NCBI GenBank assembly: GCA_946408825.1
Contig: CAMJTU010000037.1
Coordinates: forward strand, 1-38,544
Source: an uncultured Planctomycetaceae bacterium
Lineage (GTDB): Bacteria > Planctomycetota > Planctomycetia > Pirellulales > Thermoguttaceae
Length of the DNA stretch: 38,544 nucleotides
Direction: 5' to 3'
The notes below the pieces were generated by a model. It made no database searches. It saw only the letters and a list, made by a program, of their open reading frames with translations, and had not been told where the DNA came from. Both the position numbers and the translations under genes were made by a program. This document shows, one piece after another, positions 24,595 to 32,686 of the stretch; position 1 is the stretch's first letter, and each line of letters starts with the position of its first letter.

Positions 24595-24625
24595 TTGTTT
24601 GGTCGCGCCTTTGTGTTACTATAAA
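24595..24625 (+). promoter_or_regulatory. Promoter candidate of the tRNA-Asn pair
   Basis: TATAAA (24620-24625) is a good -10. The -35 (TTGTTT, 24595-24600) is 19 bases upstream, longer than ideal. It lies about 30 bases before the first tRNA. Confidence 0.4.
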
Positions 24626-24656
24626 ATCGTTGCGAGCGCGAATGCGCGAACACGTC

Positions 24657-24729
24657 GCCCTGATAGCTCAGTTGGTAGAGCAAGCGGCTGTTAACCGCTG
24701 GGTCCAAGGTTCGAGTCCTTGTTGGGGCG
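24657..24729 (+). tRNA. tRNA-Asn (GTT), copy 1
   Basis: A 73-nt cloverleaf. The acceptor GCCCTGA pairs with TTGGGGC (two G-T pairs) and G is the discriminator. The anticodon loop carries GTT and the T loop is TTCGAGT. CCA is not encoded. Identical to copy 2, 39 bases downstream. Confidence 0.97.
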
Positions 24730-24768
24730 CTGATATTTTCCGTCTTAAATCTCGTCGTAAGGCGAGTC

Positions 24769-24841
24769 GCCCTGATAGCTCAGTTGGTAGAGCAAGCGGC
24801 TGTTAACCGCTGGGTCCAAGGTTCGAGTCCTTGTTGGGGCG
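24769..24841 (+). tRNA. tRNA-Asn (GTT), copy 2
   Basis: Identical in sequence to the gene at 24657-24729. Only a 39-base spacer separates them, so they are one transcript that ends at the terminator just downstream. Confidence 0.97.
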
Positions 24842-24844
24842 CTT

Positions 24845-24874
24845 AAAAAACCCTGCCTTTTGGCAGGGTTTTTT
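24845..24874 (+). terminator. Terminator of the tRNA-Asn pair
   Basis: AAAAAACCCTGCC (24845-24857), loop TTTT, GGCAGGGTTTTTT (24862-24874). Perfect 13-bp stem with T run; the symmetric A run makes it usable from both strands. Confidence 0.93.
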
Positions 24875-24924
24875 GATGGTCTGGCATGGGCGTCTGCGTC
24901 GGTTAATTCTCTTCGTTCCCAGAA

Positions 24925-25728
24925 TCAAGTGGATTTTAGAACGATCCAGTCGCCGAGTTTGGGACAAATCTGCGCGATCGCGAAAAGAATTCGCGCTTTT
25001 CCGGGCACGACAAGTTCAGGACTCCTCTTTTCGCATTTTCTAAGGATTTTCTGCGCGAGCTTTTTCGGGTCGATCTTGCCGACCTTGACGCCGCCGCCCG
25101 GCATAAGAGCCGATTCAGGGATCCCCTCCGCTTCTTTGAGCGCATAGAGCCGGGGATTGTTTCTTTTGACAGGTCCAGGACATACGAGCAACACGTGTAG
25201 ACCGTCCGGCTTGGATTCTAAACGGAGTTGTTGCGAGAACGCCGCGACGGCATGTTTGGTTACGGGATAGGCGCCGACCCATCGCGCCGCGCTTTTGGCG
25301 GCGAGCGAACCGATGTTGACGACATGTCCGCGACGCTCTACGAGTTTCGGATACGCCGCCTGCGTGCATGCGATCGTTCCCAGAACGTTTAAACGCCAGA
25401 GGTCGTCGAATTCTTGAAGGGGCGTTTTCATAAGATAGCCGCGATGCGTTCTGCCCGCCGCGTTGACAAGCGCGTCTATCCCGCCGTAGCGCGCTACCGT
25501 TTCGTCCACAATCCTTTGAGCGTCTTCCGGCTTCGTGACGTTCGCGACAATGGGAAGGACTTCAATTCCTTTCGCTTTCATTTCCTCCGCCGTCTGGGCG
25601 ACGTCGTTCGGTTCCAAACCGACGATAGCGAGTTTTGCGCCCGCCTCTCCGAACGTTTCCGCGATAACGCGCCCCAAACCGTTGGAACCGCCTGTGACCA
25701 ATACGATTTTGTCCTTCCAGTAACCCAT
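24925..25728 (-). CDS. Short-chain dehydrogenase/reductase (SDR)
   Basis: A 267-residue classical SDR oxidoreductase. The NAD(P)-binding loop is TGGSNGLG (12-19). NAAG at 89-92 stabilises the central sheet. The catalytic triad is S141, Y154 and K158 (YPVTK). The substrate is not predictable: the C-terminal half (from about 195) is only moderately hydrophobic, ending near a helix ARILFAIAQICPKLGDW that could sit at the membrane, as in SDRs acting on lipids or 3-ketosphinganine-like substrates (speculative). AGGAA precedes the ATG. It is transcribed convergently with the tRNA-Asn genes. Glutamate dehydrogenase upstream ends 250 bases away. Confidence 0.9.
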   Translation of the reverse strand: MGYWKDKIVLVTGGSNGLGRVIAETFGEAGAKLAIVGLEPNDVAQTAEEMKAKGIEVLPIVANVTKPEDAQRIVDETVARYGGIDALVNAAGRTHRGYLMKTPLQEFDDLWRLNVLGTIACTQAAYPKLVERRGHVVNIGSLAAKSAARWVGAYPVTKHAVAAFSQQLRLESKPDGLHVLLVCPGPVKRNNPRLYALKEAEGIPESALMPGGGVKVGKIDPKKLAQKILRKCEKRSPELVVPGKARILFAIAQICPKLGDWIVLKST

Positions 25729-25978
25729 CTTCCTATTCCTGTCATGAAATATCGAGACGTCATTTTCGCGACGTTTTTACGCGTCGTCAACACGTCGCCA
25801 TTATAACGCGAAACCTTAGACAAGCCAACAGAAATGGAAAAAGGACCCGCCGCGAAAGCCTCAAAGCTTCACGACGAGCCTCGTTCAATACATGCAATCG
25901 AGAATTGCGCCTTGCAAAAGAGGGTAGTCGACGCTACGTATCAATCGACGATCTCTATGCGCGACGATTGAAGCCGAT

Positions 25979-27229
25979 TCAGCACCAACCGCGGAGTTTC
26001 ATCGCGTCGGCGACGCGCTTGATGGCGACGAGATACGCGGCTTCGCGGAGGCTGACCTTCTTTGCTTCGCTCATTTCGTAAACGGCCTTGAACGCGCGGG
26101 TCATCTTCGTGTCGAGACGCTGCTGAACTTCTTCAAGTTCCCAGTAGTAGTTCTGCGCGTTCTGGCACTGTTCGAAATAAGAGACCGTAACGCCGCCCGC
26201 ATTCGCGAGGTAGTCGGGAATGAGGTGCAGACCGTTGGCGTCGATGATTTTGTCGGCTTCCGGGGTGGTCGGACCGTTGGCCAATTCGCAGATGATCTGC
26301 GCCTTAACCGTTCCGGCGTTTTCTTCCGTAATCATATTTTCCAGCGCAGCCGGGAAGAGAACCGTAACGTCGAGCGCGATGAGTTCGTCGTTCGTGATCG
26401 GTTTGGCGCCGGGGAAGCCCGCGAGGGTTCCGTTCTTAAGCTTATAGTCGACCAACGCTTTAGCGTCAATACCGTCAGGATTGTACGCTCCGCTCTTGGA
26501 GTCGGTCGCGGCGACGACTTTCATTCCGAGAAGCTCTTCGGAAAGCGTCGCGGCGAACTGGCCCGCGTTGCCGAATCCCTGAATGGCGCAAGTCTTGCCC
26601 TTAAGATCGATACCATAGGCCTTCGCGCATTCGCGAGTGCAGTAGACGCCGCCGCGCGCCGTCGCGTCGCCGCGTCCTTGGGATCCGCCGAGCGCGAGCG
26701 GTTTGCCCGTGATGACGCCCGGATGGCATTCCTGCTGAATCTTTTCAAATTCATCCATCATCCACGCCATAATCTGACCGTTCGTGTAAACGTCGGGAGC
26801 CGGGACGTCTTTTGTGATGCCCAGAACAGGCGCGATAGCGCGGATATAAGCGCGAGCGAGACGCTCCTTTTCCGTTTCGGAAAGCGATTTGGGATCGCAA
26901 ATGATTCCGCCCTTGCCGCCGCCAAGCGGAATATCGACGACGGAGGTCTTCCACGTCATCCAGCAAGCAAGCGCGCGAACAGTGTCGATCGTTTCCGTGG
27001 GGAACCAGCGAATGCCGCCCTTCGCGGGACCGCGAGCCGTATTGTACTGGACGCGGAAGCCTTGGAATACTTTCGTAGAGCCGTCGTCCATTTTGACCGG
27101 AAGGCTGACCCACACTTCGCGTTGCGGGGAGCTGAGAAGGGCCGTGGTCGCGGCGTCAAGATTCAAGGCTTCGGCAGCCTTGGCGATACGGGCTTTTGCG
27201 ATTTCAAACGGATTACGCTCGGCAGCCAT
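25979..27229 (-). CDS. gdhA: Glutamate dehydrogenase
   Basis: Glu/Leu/Phe/Val dehydrogenase family (416 residues, normal length), interconverting glutamate with 2-oxoglutarate and ammonia. Motifs in order are FRVQYNTARGPAKGGIRW, then PLGGGKGGI with the catalytic-site lysines, DVPAPDVYTNGQIMAWMMDEF, the Rossmann loop IQGFGNAGQ, and the C-terminal ANGPTTPEAD and DYLANAGGVTVSYFE. D in AATDSKSG at the end of the second strand suggests NAD rather than NADP preference; this is an inference. The start is ATG 27229 with AGGAGAG upstream; the frame extending to 27277 has no support. A 7-bp inverted repeat lies about 50 bases upstream (27277-27295). With alanine dehydrogenase it gives two ammonia-linked reactions. 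Confidence 0.96.
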   Translation of the reverse strand: MAAERNPFEIAKARIAKAAEALNLDAATTALLSSPQREVWVSLPVKMDDGSTKVFQGFRVQYNTARGPAKGGIRWFPTETIDTVRALACWMTWKTSVVDIPLGGGKGGIICDPKSLSETEKERLARAYIRAIAPVLGITKDVPAPDVYTNGQIMAWMMDEFEKIQQECHPGVITGKPLALGGSQGRGDATARGGVYCTRECAKAYGIDLKGKTCAIQGFGNAGQFAATLSEELLGMKVVAATDSKSGAYNPDGIDAKALVDYKLKNGTLAGFPGAKPITNDELIALDVTVLFPAALENMITEENAGTVKAQIICELANGPTTPEADKIIDANGLHLIPDYLANAGGVTVSYFEQCQNAQNYYWELEEVQQRLDTKMTRAFKAVYEMSEAKKVSLREAAYLVAIKRVADAMKLRGWC

Positions 27230-27276
27230 GATTTCTCTCCTAGTGGATGCGTAATAGCTAATAATATTGTGAATCA

Positions 27277-27295
27277 CGATTACATTCCGTAATCG
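27277..27295. promoter_or_regulatory. Inverted repeat upstream of gdhA
   Basis: CGATTAC (27277-27283), 5-base spacer ATTCC, GTAATCG (27289-27295). Perfect 7-bp symmetry about 50 bases before the gdhA start on the minus strand. Possible operator; no T run, so it is not a terminator. Confidence 0.35.
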
Positions 27296-27299
27296 CCTG

Positions 27300-27639
27300 T
27301 TTCCCTAATGATACTCTTGGAGACCTGTCTTACAAGTATTCATTTAGATTTTTTTAAAAAAAAGTTATACCGTTGTTCTTTGGTTTTTATTTTTCTAATA
27401 CTAAATACGCAAATCTCTATATTGATCAACAAAAGGGGATCGCCAGTCGATCTCTTTGCCGCTTCGAGGTTCAAACCGTTTTGACGCGTGTGATCATATT
27501 CCGCAATTTCGTTATATTTTTGCTCTTTTGAAATAAAAATAAGTTGACGCCCTAGGAAACCGCGTGATACTATTACTAGGAGGTCGTTTCGATTCCCTTT
27601 CTGTCTGAATTTAACGCACGAAGCCCCCTCGACGCCGCC
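27300..27639. other. Divergent intergenic region, no gene seen
   Basis: AT-rich control region between gdhA (minus) and the diadenylate cyclase gene (plus). Apart from the inverted repeat at 27277-27295 no clear element was found. Confidence 0.55.
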
Positions 27640-28569
27640 ATGGAACCTTATAAGTTTACCGATTATTTGCAGAAAATTTTGTCCGACGCCGTCGCCTTGA
27701 ACGAGCGTATGGAGGCGTCTGGATTACTTCTTCTCTTTGAAGCGCCTATCGATTGGAAGCGTCTTAAGAAGTTTCTTGGCGAGACGTATTTTATAGCGGC
27801 GGCGACAAACGCCGAGGCGCTTGTAGGCGCACAAGAAAACGACGTGCGTACCGTCTTACTCGAACTTGAAGACGACGCTCCGATATACGATCGAATCACT
27901 CATTCTATCTTAGAGGCCGTCGCCGACGACTTCTTTTTGCCCGGTTCTCGATTGATCGCGGTGTACAGCGGGTTCGATTCCGTTAGCGGATTCGATTCTG
28001 TCAGCGTGATTAATCTCGGCGAACATCTCGAACGACTCACGGGCAAGGAACTCCGTAAAATCGAGACGAAGGTTCCTCTCAAGACGCTTAAGATGGTCGT
28101 TGATCTTGCGCTTGAGATTGGTCGCGAGGGGCGTGAAGGGAAGTCGGTTGGGACGCTGTTCGTCGTCGGCGATACGAAGAACGTCTTGGCGAATAGCAAA
28201 CCTGCTGGATTTGACCCCGTTCGCGGCTATAAATGCCGAGAACGCGATCTCTTTGATCCTCGAGTTCGCGAGGGAATCAAAGAAGTCGCGCAGTTAGACG
28301 GCGCGTTTGTCGTCGCGCTCGACGGCGTCGTCGCCGCGGCTTGTCGGCTTCTAGACGCTTCTACCGCGATGATAACGCTTTCTAAAGGTCTCGGATCGCG
28401 TCACTGGGCCGCCGCGGCTGTGAGTCGCAGTACGAACGCGGTTGCGATTGCGGTTAGCCAGTCGAGCGGAACGGTGCGCATATTTGTCAACGGCGAGGTC
28501 GTGCTGAGAATAGAGTCGCGTCACAGTCGTCCGATGATATGGCGCGAGTTCGATTACGACGCGCCATGA
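27640..28569 (+). CDS. Diadenylate cyclase (DisA_N domain), c-di-AMP synthesis
   Basis: A 309-residue protein whose C-terminal half is a DisA_N (DAC) domain, which makes cyclic di-AMP from two ATP. The DGA motif is D220-G221-A222 in AQLDGAF. The second motif, normally RHR, reads R254-H255-W256 in GSRHWAAA. SQSSGTVRIFVNGEVVLRIE matches the family end. The N-terminal half (1 to about 170) is not a known domain here and has no membrane segments, unlike CdaA. Within it GFDSVS is repeated in tandem (27970-28005), with three silent differences between copies. ATG 27640 has no clear ribosome binding site. The gene ends about 100 bases before tRNA-Lys. Confidence 0.85.
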   Translation: MEPYKFTDYLQKILSDAVALNERMEASGLLLLFEAPIDWKRLKKFLGETYFIAAATNAEALVGAQENDVRTVLLELEDDAPIYDRITHSILEAVADDFFLPGSRLIAVYSGFDSVSGFDSVSVINLGEHLERLTGKELRKIETKVPLKTLKMVVDLALEIGREGREGKSVGTLFVVGDTKNVLANSKPAGFDPVRGYKCRERDLFDPRVREGIKEVAQLDGAFVVALDGVVAAACRLLDASTAMITLSKGLGSRHWAAAAVSRSTNAVAIAVSQSSGTVRIFVNGEVVLRIESRHSRPMIWREFDYDAP

Positions 28570-28606
28570 GGTTGATTCGTTTTTTCCAAAACTCTGGAAA
28601 GCCCCC

Positions 28607-28634
28607 TAGACAATAACGTCGTCGACCTTATAAT
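28607..28634 (+). promoter_or_regulatory. Promoter of tRNA-Lys
   Basis: TAGACA (28607-28612), 16-base spacer, perfect TATAAT (28629-28634). The tRNA begins 38 bases further on. Confidence 0.65.
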
Positions 28635-28671
28635 CTCGCAATGTGTCTCGCGCTATTATGCGTTGGACGCT

Positions 28672-28744
<73 letters not shown>

Positions 28745-28782
28745 CTTTTGTTTGCCTTGTTCAAACGTATCGGGAACAAATC

Positions 28783-28814
28783 AAAAGCCTGCGATTTTAG
28801 TCGCAGGCTTTTTT
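28783..28814 (+). terminator. Terminator after tRNA-Lys
   Basis: AAAAGCCTGCGA (28783-28794) pairs with TCGCAGGCTTTT (28801-28812) across a 6-nt loop, with six T in all. It also lies just beyond the stop of the converging GH5 gene and may serve both strands. Confidence 0.9.
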
Positions 28815-28846
28815 ACTTCTTGGACCGATACGCGAGCGGTTTCAGA

Positions 28847-30094
28847 TCAGAAAATCTGCGCGACCTCTTCGAGACGCTTAGCGAGTCGATACGCGAACTT
28901 GCGGATTTCCCAGAGATCGGCGTTTGGATCGTTGCGGAACGCTTCGATTTGCGTCGTCGGCAGTTCGCTCATCGGAACGAGTTCGCACGCTTCAAGCAAG
29001 TTGGCGCCGACCTCGCACGCGTCGAGTAGCTTTTTCTTATCGCTACGACGGTAATCGAACGCGTCGCTCGTGTATTCTTTAAGCGCGTCGCGCAGGAGCG
29101 CCAGCGCCCGATCGACTTTACCCTCGCGATTCGGGTTCGTCGGAACGACCGTCTTAGCGTCGCGGTTTCGATAACAACCGAACATCGCCGCGATCGTGCC
29201 CGCGTCCCGAATCGTTCCGTCAGAATAGAAGACTCCGTGTTCGTCAATGCAACGTCCGTGAATCATGAGCTCGAAGACGAACCATCCCATGTTCGCTTCA
29301 TTGCTGAATTTGAGAACCAATTCGTAGGGGTTGGCACGCGCAAGGCACCCCATTTCGGTGTTCATTACCTGTTTGTTCAACTTCTGACCCCATTCTTGAG
29401 CGAGTTTGAAGTTGGCGCCGATTTTTTCACGCGTGTCGTTGTAGTCGTGGAAAGAGAGAACGTCGAGCATTTTCGCGGTCGATTCTTCGATTTCCCATGC
29501 GGTCGTATAGCCGACGGTTGTCAGCGCGTCGGGCGCAACCTGTTGAACGACCGCGATTTCATGGCGCAGGAACGCCCAAATTTTTTCAACTCGCGCCTCG
29601 CGTTCCTCTTTGGGCGCGGCGTTGACGTACGGACAGCAGAGAGGTTCGTTCATAATGTCGAACATGAGGAGTCCGGGTTCGTCTTTGAGCGCGTTGACGA
29701 GCGCGGTCGCAAACGCGTCGGCTTTAGGGTAGGCGTCCGGTTCGATTGTCGCGGGGTTGAGACCGTTGCCGTTAAAAAGAATCGGCATGCATTTGTATCC
29801 GCTTTCGTCGCAGACGCGGACGAACTTTACGATATCGGCGATATAATCGTCGCCGCGTTTCTCATACTGTCCTTGAGACGTCCAGAATCGGACGGCGTTG
29901 AGGTTGACGCGTTTGCCGTAGCCAAGCTCGCGTCGCGCTTGCTCCGCGTCTCCGCAGAAATAGCATGCGCCTCGAATCTTAGAGCAGTCGATTTCGGGCT
30001 TCGCTGCGGAAGCCTGTTTTGCGGAAAGGACGGCGCCGAACGCGATTAACGAAATGAACGCGACAACGGCGCGAGATACTTTAGAAACCTTCAT
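28847..30094 (-). CDS. Exported GH5-like glycoside hydrolase
   Basis: A 415-residue secreted glycosidase with a clan GH-A TIM barrel, closest by eye to GH5. Residues 1 to about 31 are a signal peptide ending ASAA. The acid/base is E150 in DIMNEP. H216 lies in LSFHDYND, and the nucleophile is E247 in NTEMGC. The C-terminal 80 residues are helical and charged, outside the barrel. The start is ATG 30094; a TTG twelve bases upstream is less likely. It is the third gene of a minus-strand cluster, 65 bases after GH127. Given its neighbours it may cut a glycan backbone or side chain near arabinose residues; the exact substrate cannot be named. Confidence 0.82.
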   Translation of the reverse strand: MKVSKVSRAVVAFISLIAFGAVLSAKQASAAKPEIDCSKIRGACYFCGDAEQARRELGYGKRVNLNAVRFWTSQGQYEKRGDDYIADIVKFVRVCDESGYKCMPILFNGNGLNPATIEPDAYPKADAFATALVNALKDEPGLLMFDIMNEPLCCPYVNAAPKEEREARVEKIWAFLRHEIAVVQQVAPDALTTVGYTTAWEIEESTAKMLDVLSFHDYNDTREKIGANFKLAQEWGQKLNKQVMNTEMGCLARANPYELVLKFSNEANMGWFVFELMIHGRCIDEHGVFYSDGTIRDAGTIAAMFGCYRNRDAKTVVPTNPNREGKVDRALALLRDALKEYTSDAFDYRRSDKKKLLDACEVGANLLEACELVPMSELPTTQIEAFRNDPNADLWEIRKFAYRLAKRLEEVAQIF

Positions 30095-30159
30095 CTTTTT
30101 ATCCAAAACATTTAAAGGAATAACTTACGGAAATGCAAGCGCCTAAGGGCGTCGCGAGT

Positions 30160-32640
30160 TTAATCGGACGTCGTTACGTCGAATTGGTAAACGTCCGGAA
30201 CGTTCTCGCCTTCAACTGGCGTTAGGACGCGTATTTCGTAGAATCCGCCGGAGTAGTTGTCTCGTTTGCCGCGAATGGTAATCGCCGCTTCTTTCTTGCC
30301 TCGAACGAGATCAGGCGGGACTTTCACGACGCGACGGAAAAGCGGCGTTTTAACGCCACGAGACTCTTGGTCAAGATTGATCGTCTCAAGAACCTTTCCA
30401 TCGAGTTTGACGTCGAACGTTCGCGGGCCGAAATCGTTGGCGAGGAAGACGATATACAGACAGATCGGTCTTTCGTCCGTTACTTTCATATTGTAGAGGA
30501 CGTACCCGTTAAAAGCGTCGCGCCATCGTCCTTCGGGACGCTCTCCTGCGCCGGACTTTACCGCCTCCATCTTATGCGCCTTCTCCGACAAAGGGTTGTT
30601 GGCGAAGACGACGTCGAGCGTTATGTCGTCTAGCTTTTTTTCTTCCGCGTCACGGGCGGCGATTCGCGCTTGATACTTGGAATACTCGTCGCGATCGCCA
30701 ACGTGCCGGAAATAAACGACGTAGCGGTTAAAGTGGATGCGATTAAAGGGAATCAGCGAGAAAGACGTCTCGCCGTCCGCGTCTTTGTAATCGAACGCGA
30801 GCGACTTCGATTCGCGTTTTGAGACGCGCGCCGCGATTTCTTCCGACGTTCCTGAAAGAACCGGAGTCGTGCGTTCCGGAACGGAAAGGTCGGCGACCGT
30901 TTTGCGTTCTTGGCGAAATTCCGATTTGTCAAGAGGGCTGACGTCTAAGATAGTTCCAAGGACGATTGGACCGTATTGAAACGAAACGTATTTGTCGCTA
31001 TTTCTTAGGAATTCGACCTGAAGTTTGGGCGTAAATTCAACCGCGATTTCGTCGCCGTCTTTCCAATTGTTTGAAATGGAGACGTAACCGTTTTTATTTT
31101 CCGCGCTTGAGGGACATTCGATCCCGTTGACTTTAACGACGAGCGAACCGTCTTCGATCCAGTAGGGATTTCGGATATTCAGAATAAAGTTCTCGTCCTT
31201 TTCCGTATGAATCGTTAGTTTTGACGCGTTCTCGTCGGGAAAGGACGTTTCCTGAATCAGTTTGACGTTCCTTTCCTTCCATGAAAGAGTCGACGGAACG
31301 AACATGTTGACGAAGAGCGAATCGTTCCCTTCGCGTGAATAAATCATTTGTCCGAACTTTGCCGGAGCTTCCAGTCCCGTTCCGACGCAGCACCAGAAGG
31401 AATCGTACCGCGTTCCGTAGATGCGATAATGACCGGGGCGCATCGACGTATAGTAAACGGCGACGCCTTCCTCCGGATCGAAATTTGCTAAGATGTGGTT
31501 ATAGAGAACGCGCTCGTAGTAATCTATTTTTTTGGGGGAGCCGTCGAATCGATAGAGAATTTCCGTCAGCCTTGTCAGATTAACAGAGTTGCAGGACTCC
31601 GGACCGGCATAGAGCGTAACGCGTTCCTCGAATTCGTCGGGCGGGAAGAAATGCTCGCCCGTACTGTTCCCGCCGTTGACCCACGTATGATTGTCGACGA
31701 CCAAATTCCAGAAGAATTCGGCCGCCTCGTAAAGTTTTTCGTCGCCGCCGTATTTGTAGACGTTTGTAAAACCCGTGAATTTAGGGATTTGCGTGTTTGC
31801 GTGAATCCCGGGAAGAACGTCGCGTTTTTCAGAGAGGGGTATCCATAGCGCCTCGTGATTTAGTTTGTTTGCCCAATCGAAGTACTTTTTATCGCCCGTT
31901 ATCCGATAGACGTCGACAAACGATTCGTTGATCGAACCGTGTTCGCAGTCGAGAAGCTTTTGAATCTGTTCATGCGACAGTTTGTCGAGGACTTCCTCTC
32001 CGAACCAGTCGGCGAGCGCGACGAGCGTCGGCTTGGCCTCTTCGATTCCGCAACGTTCGTAAATCGCGGCGAGTCCGAGCATAATCTTGTTGAGGACGTA
32101 GACAGGTTCAAACGTTCCGTTAAGAGAACCTCCGCTCGCTCTGATATCCCCTGCGACAACCGCTTCAAAAACGTTCCGACCGGCGACTTCCGCAAGCGCG
32201 TAACCGTCGCCCTGCGCTTCCTGACACGCCCTCAATTCGGAAACGACGTAACGCAAACGGTCGAGTATTTGCGCGTCTCCCGTCGTTTCGTACATCATCG
32301 ACATGGACGACATGTAGAAACCGAGGATATGCCCCGATAGGCACCCGATGTTCATCATGTTGTCGTCGGATTCCCAGAACGGGTAGGGCGGCGCTTTGGG
32401 GGTCAGTCCCGCTTCGCGACGGAACCGGGAAAGGAGACGATCCGGCTCGAGCGACAGCAGGTACTCATGGTCTTTATCCTGAATCTCTTTGAACTGTCCG
32501 CTAGTAATGCGAACGTCTTTCAAAGAGAAGAGTTGCGTTTTTTCCTCGTGGACGGGTTTAACCTGCGCGTAGAGCGAGTTTAGCGAGAAAAACACAACGA
32601 AGAGGGGAACGGCGATTCGCAGCGTTTTTGAACGTTTCAT
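30160..32640 (-). CDS. Exported GH127-type beta-L-arabinofuranosidase
   Basis: An 826-residue secreted enzyme of the DUF1680/GH127 family, which releases L-arabinofuranose through a cysteine nucleophile bound to zinc. Residues 1-25 are a signal peptide (ends LYAQ). The (alpha/alpha)6 core has E329 in STGEHFF (acid/base position), E348 and C350 in GPESCNS, and C417-C418 in SFWCCVG. These are the zinc ligands and nucleophile known from the family. Beta-sandwich domains follow, and the last 200 residues form an extra C-terminal sandwich (from about 680). It is the middle gene of the cluster, 46 bases after GH51. The start ATG 32640 has only a weak ribosome binding site. Confidence 0.92.
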   Translation of the reverse strand: MKRSKTLRIAVPLFVVFFSLNSLYAQVKPVHEEKTQLFSLKDVRITSGQFKEIQDKDHEYLLSLEPDRLLSRFRREAGLTPKAPPYPFWESDDNMMNIGCLSGHILGFYMSSMSMMYETTGDAQILDRLRYVVSELRACQEAQGDGYALAEVAGRNVFEAVVAGDIRASGGSLNGTFEPVYVLNKIMLGLAAIYERCGIEEAKPTLVALADWFGEEVLDKLSHEQIQKLLDCEHGSINESFVDVYRITGDKKYFDWANKLNHEALWIPLSEKRDVLPGIHANTQIPKFTGFTNVYKYGGDEKLYEAAEFFWNLVVDNHTWVNGGNSTGEHFFPPDEFEERVTLYAGPESCNSVNLTRLTEILYRFDGSPKKIDYYERVLYNHILANFDPEEGVAVYYTSMRPGHYRIYGTRYDSFWCCVGTGLEAPAKFGQMIYSREGNDSLFVNMFVPSTLSWKERNVKLIQETSFPDENASKLTIHTEKDENFILNIRNPYWIEDGSLVVKVNGIECPSSAENKNGYVSISNNWKDGDEIAVEFTPKLQVEFLRNSDKYVSFQYGPIVLGTILDVSPLDKSEFRQERKTVADLSVPERTTPVLSGTSEEIAARVSKRESKSLAFDYKDADGETSFSLIPFNRIHFNRYVVYFRHVGDRDEYSKYQARIAARDAEEKKLDDITLDVVFANNPLSEKAHKMEAVKSGAGERPEGRWRDAFNGYVLYNMKVTDERPICLYIVFLANDFGPRTFDVKLDGKVLETINLDQESRGVKTPLFRRVVKVPPDLVRGKKEAAITIRGKRDNYSGGFYEIRVLTPVEGENVPDVYQFDVTTSD

Positions 32641-32686
32641 CGTTTTGACTTCTTGGACAATACGGACGCGGGTAATAAAACAATCG

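Noticed and set aside
23631..24707. 358-codon minus-strand ORF opposite the acyltransferase gene
   Set aside because: It overlaps the LpxL-type gene and the first tRNA-Asn; product is not protein-like.
26225..27292. 355-codon plus-strand ORF opposite gdhA
   Set aside because: The minus strand encodes an unmistakable glutamate dehydrogenase. The antisense frame gives a low-complexity, Arg/Val/Asp-rich product and reflects codon bias.
29237..30049. 270-codon plus-strand ORF opposite GH5
   Set aside because: Antisense shadow; GH5 motifs on the other strand are decisive.
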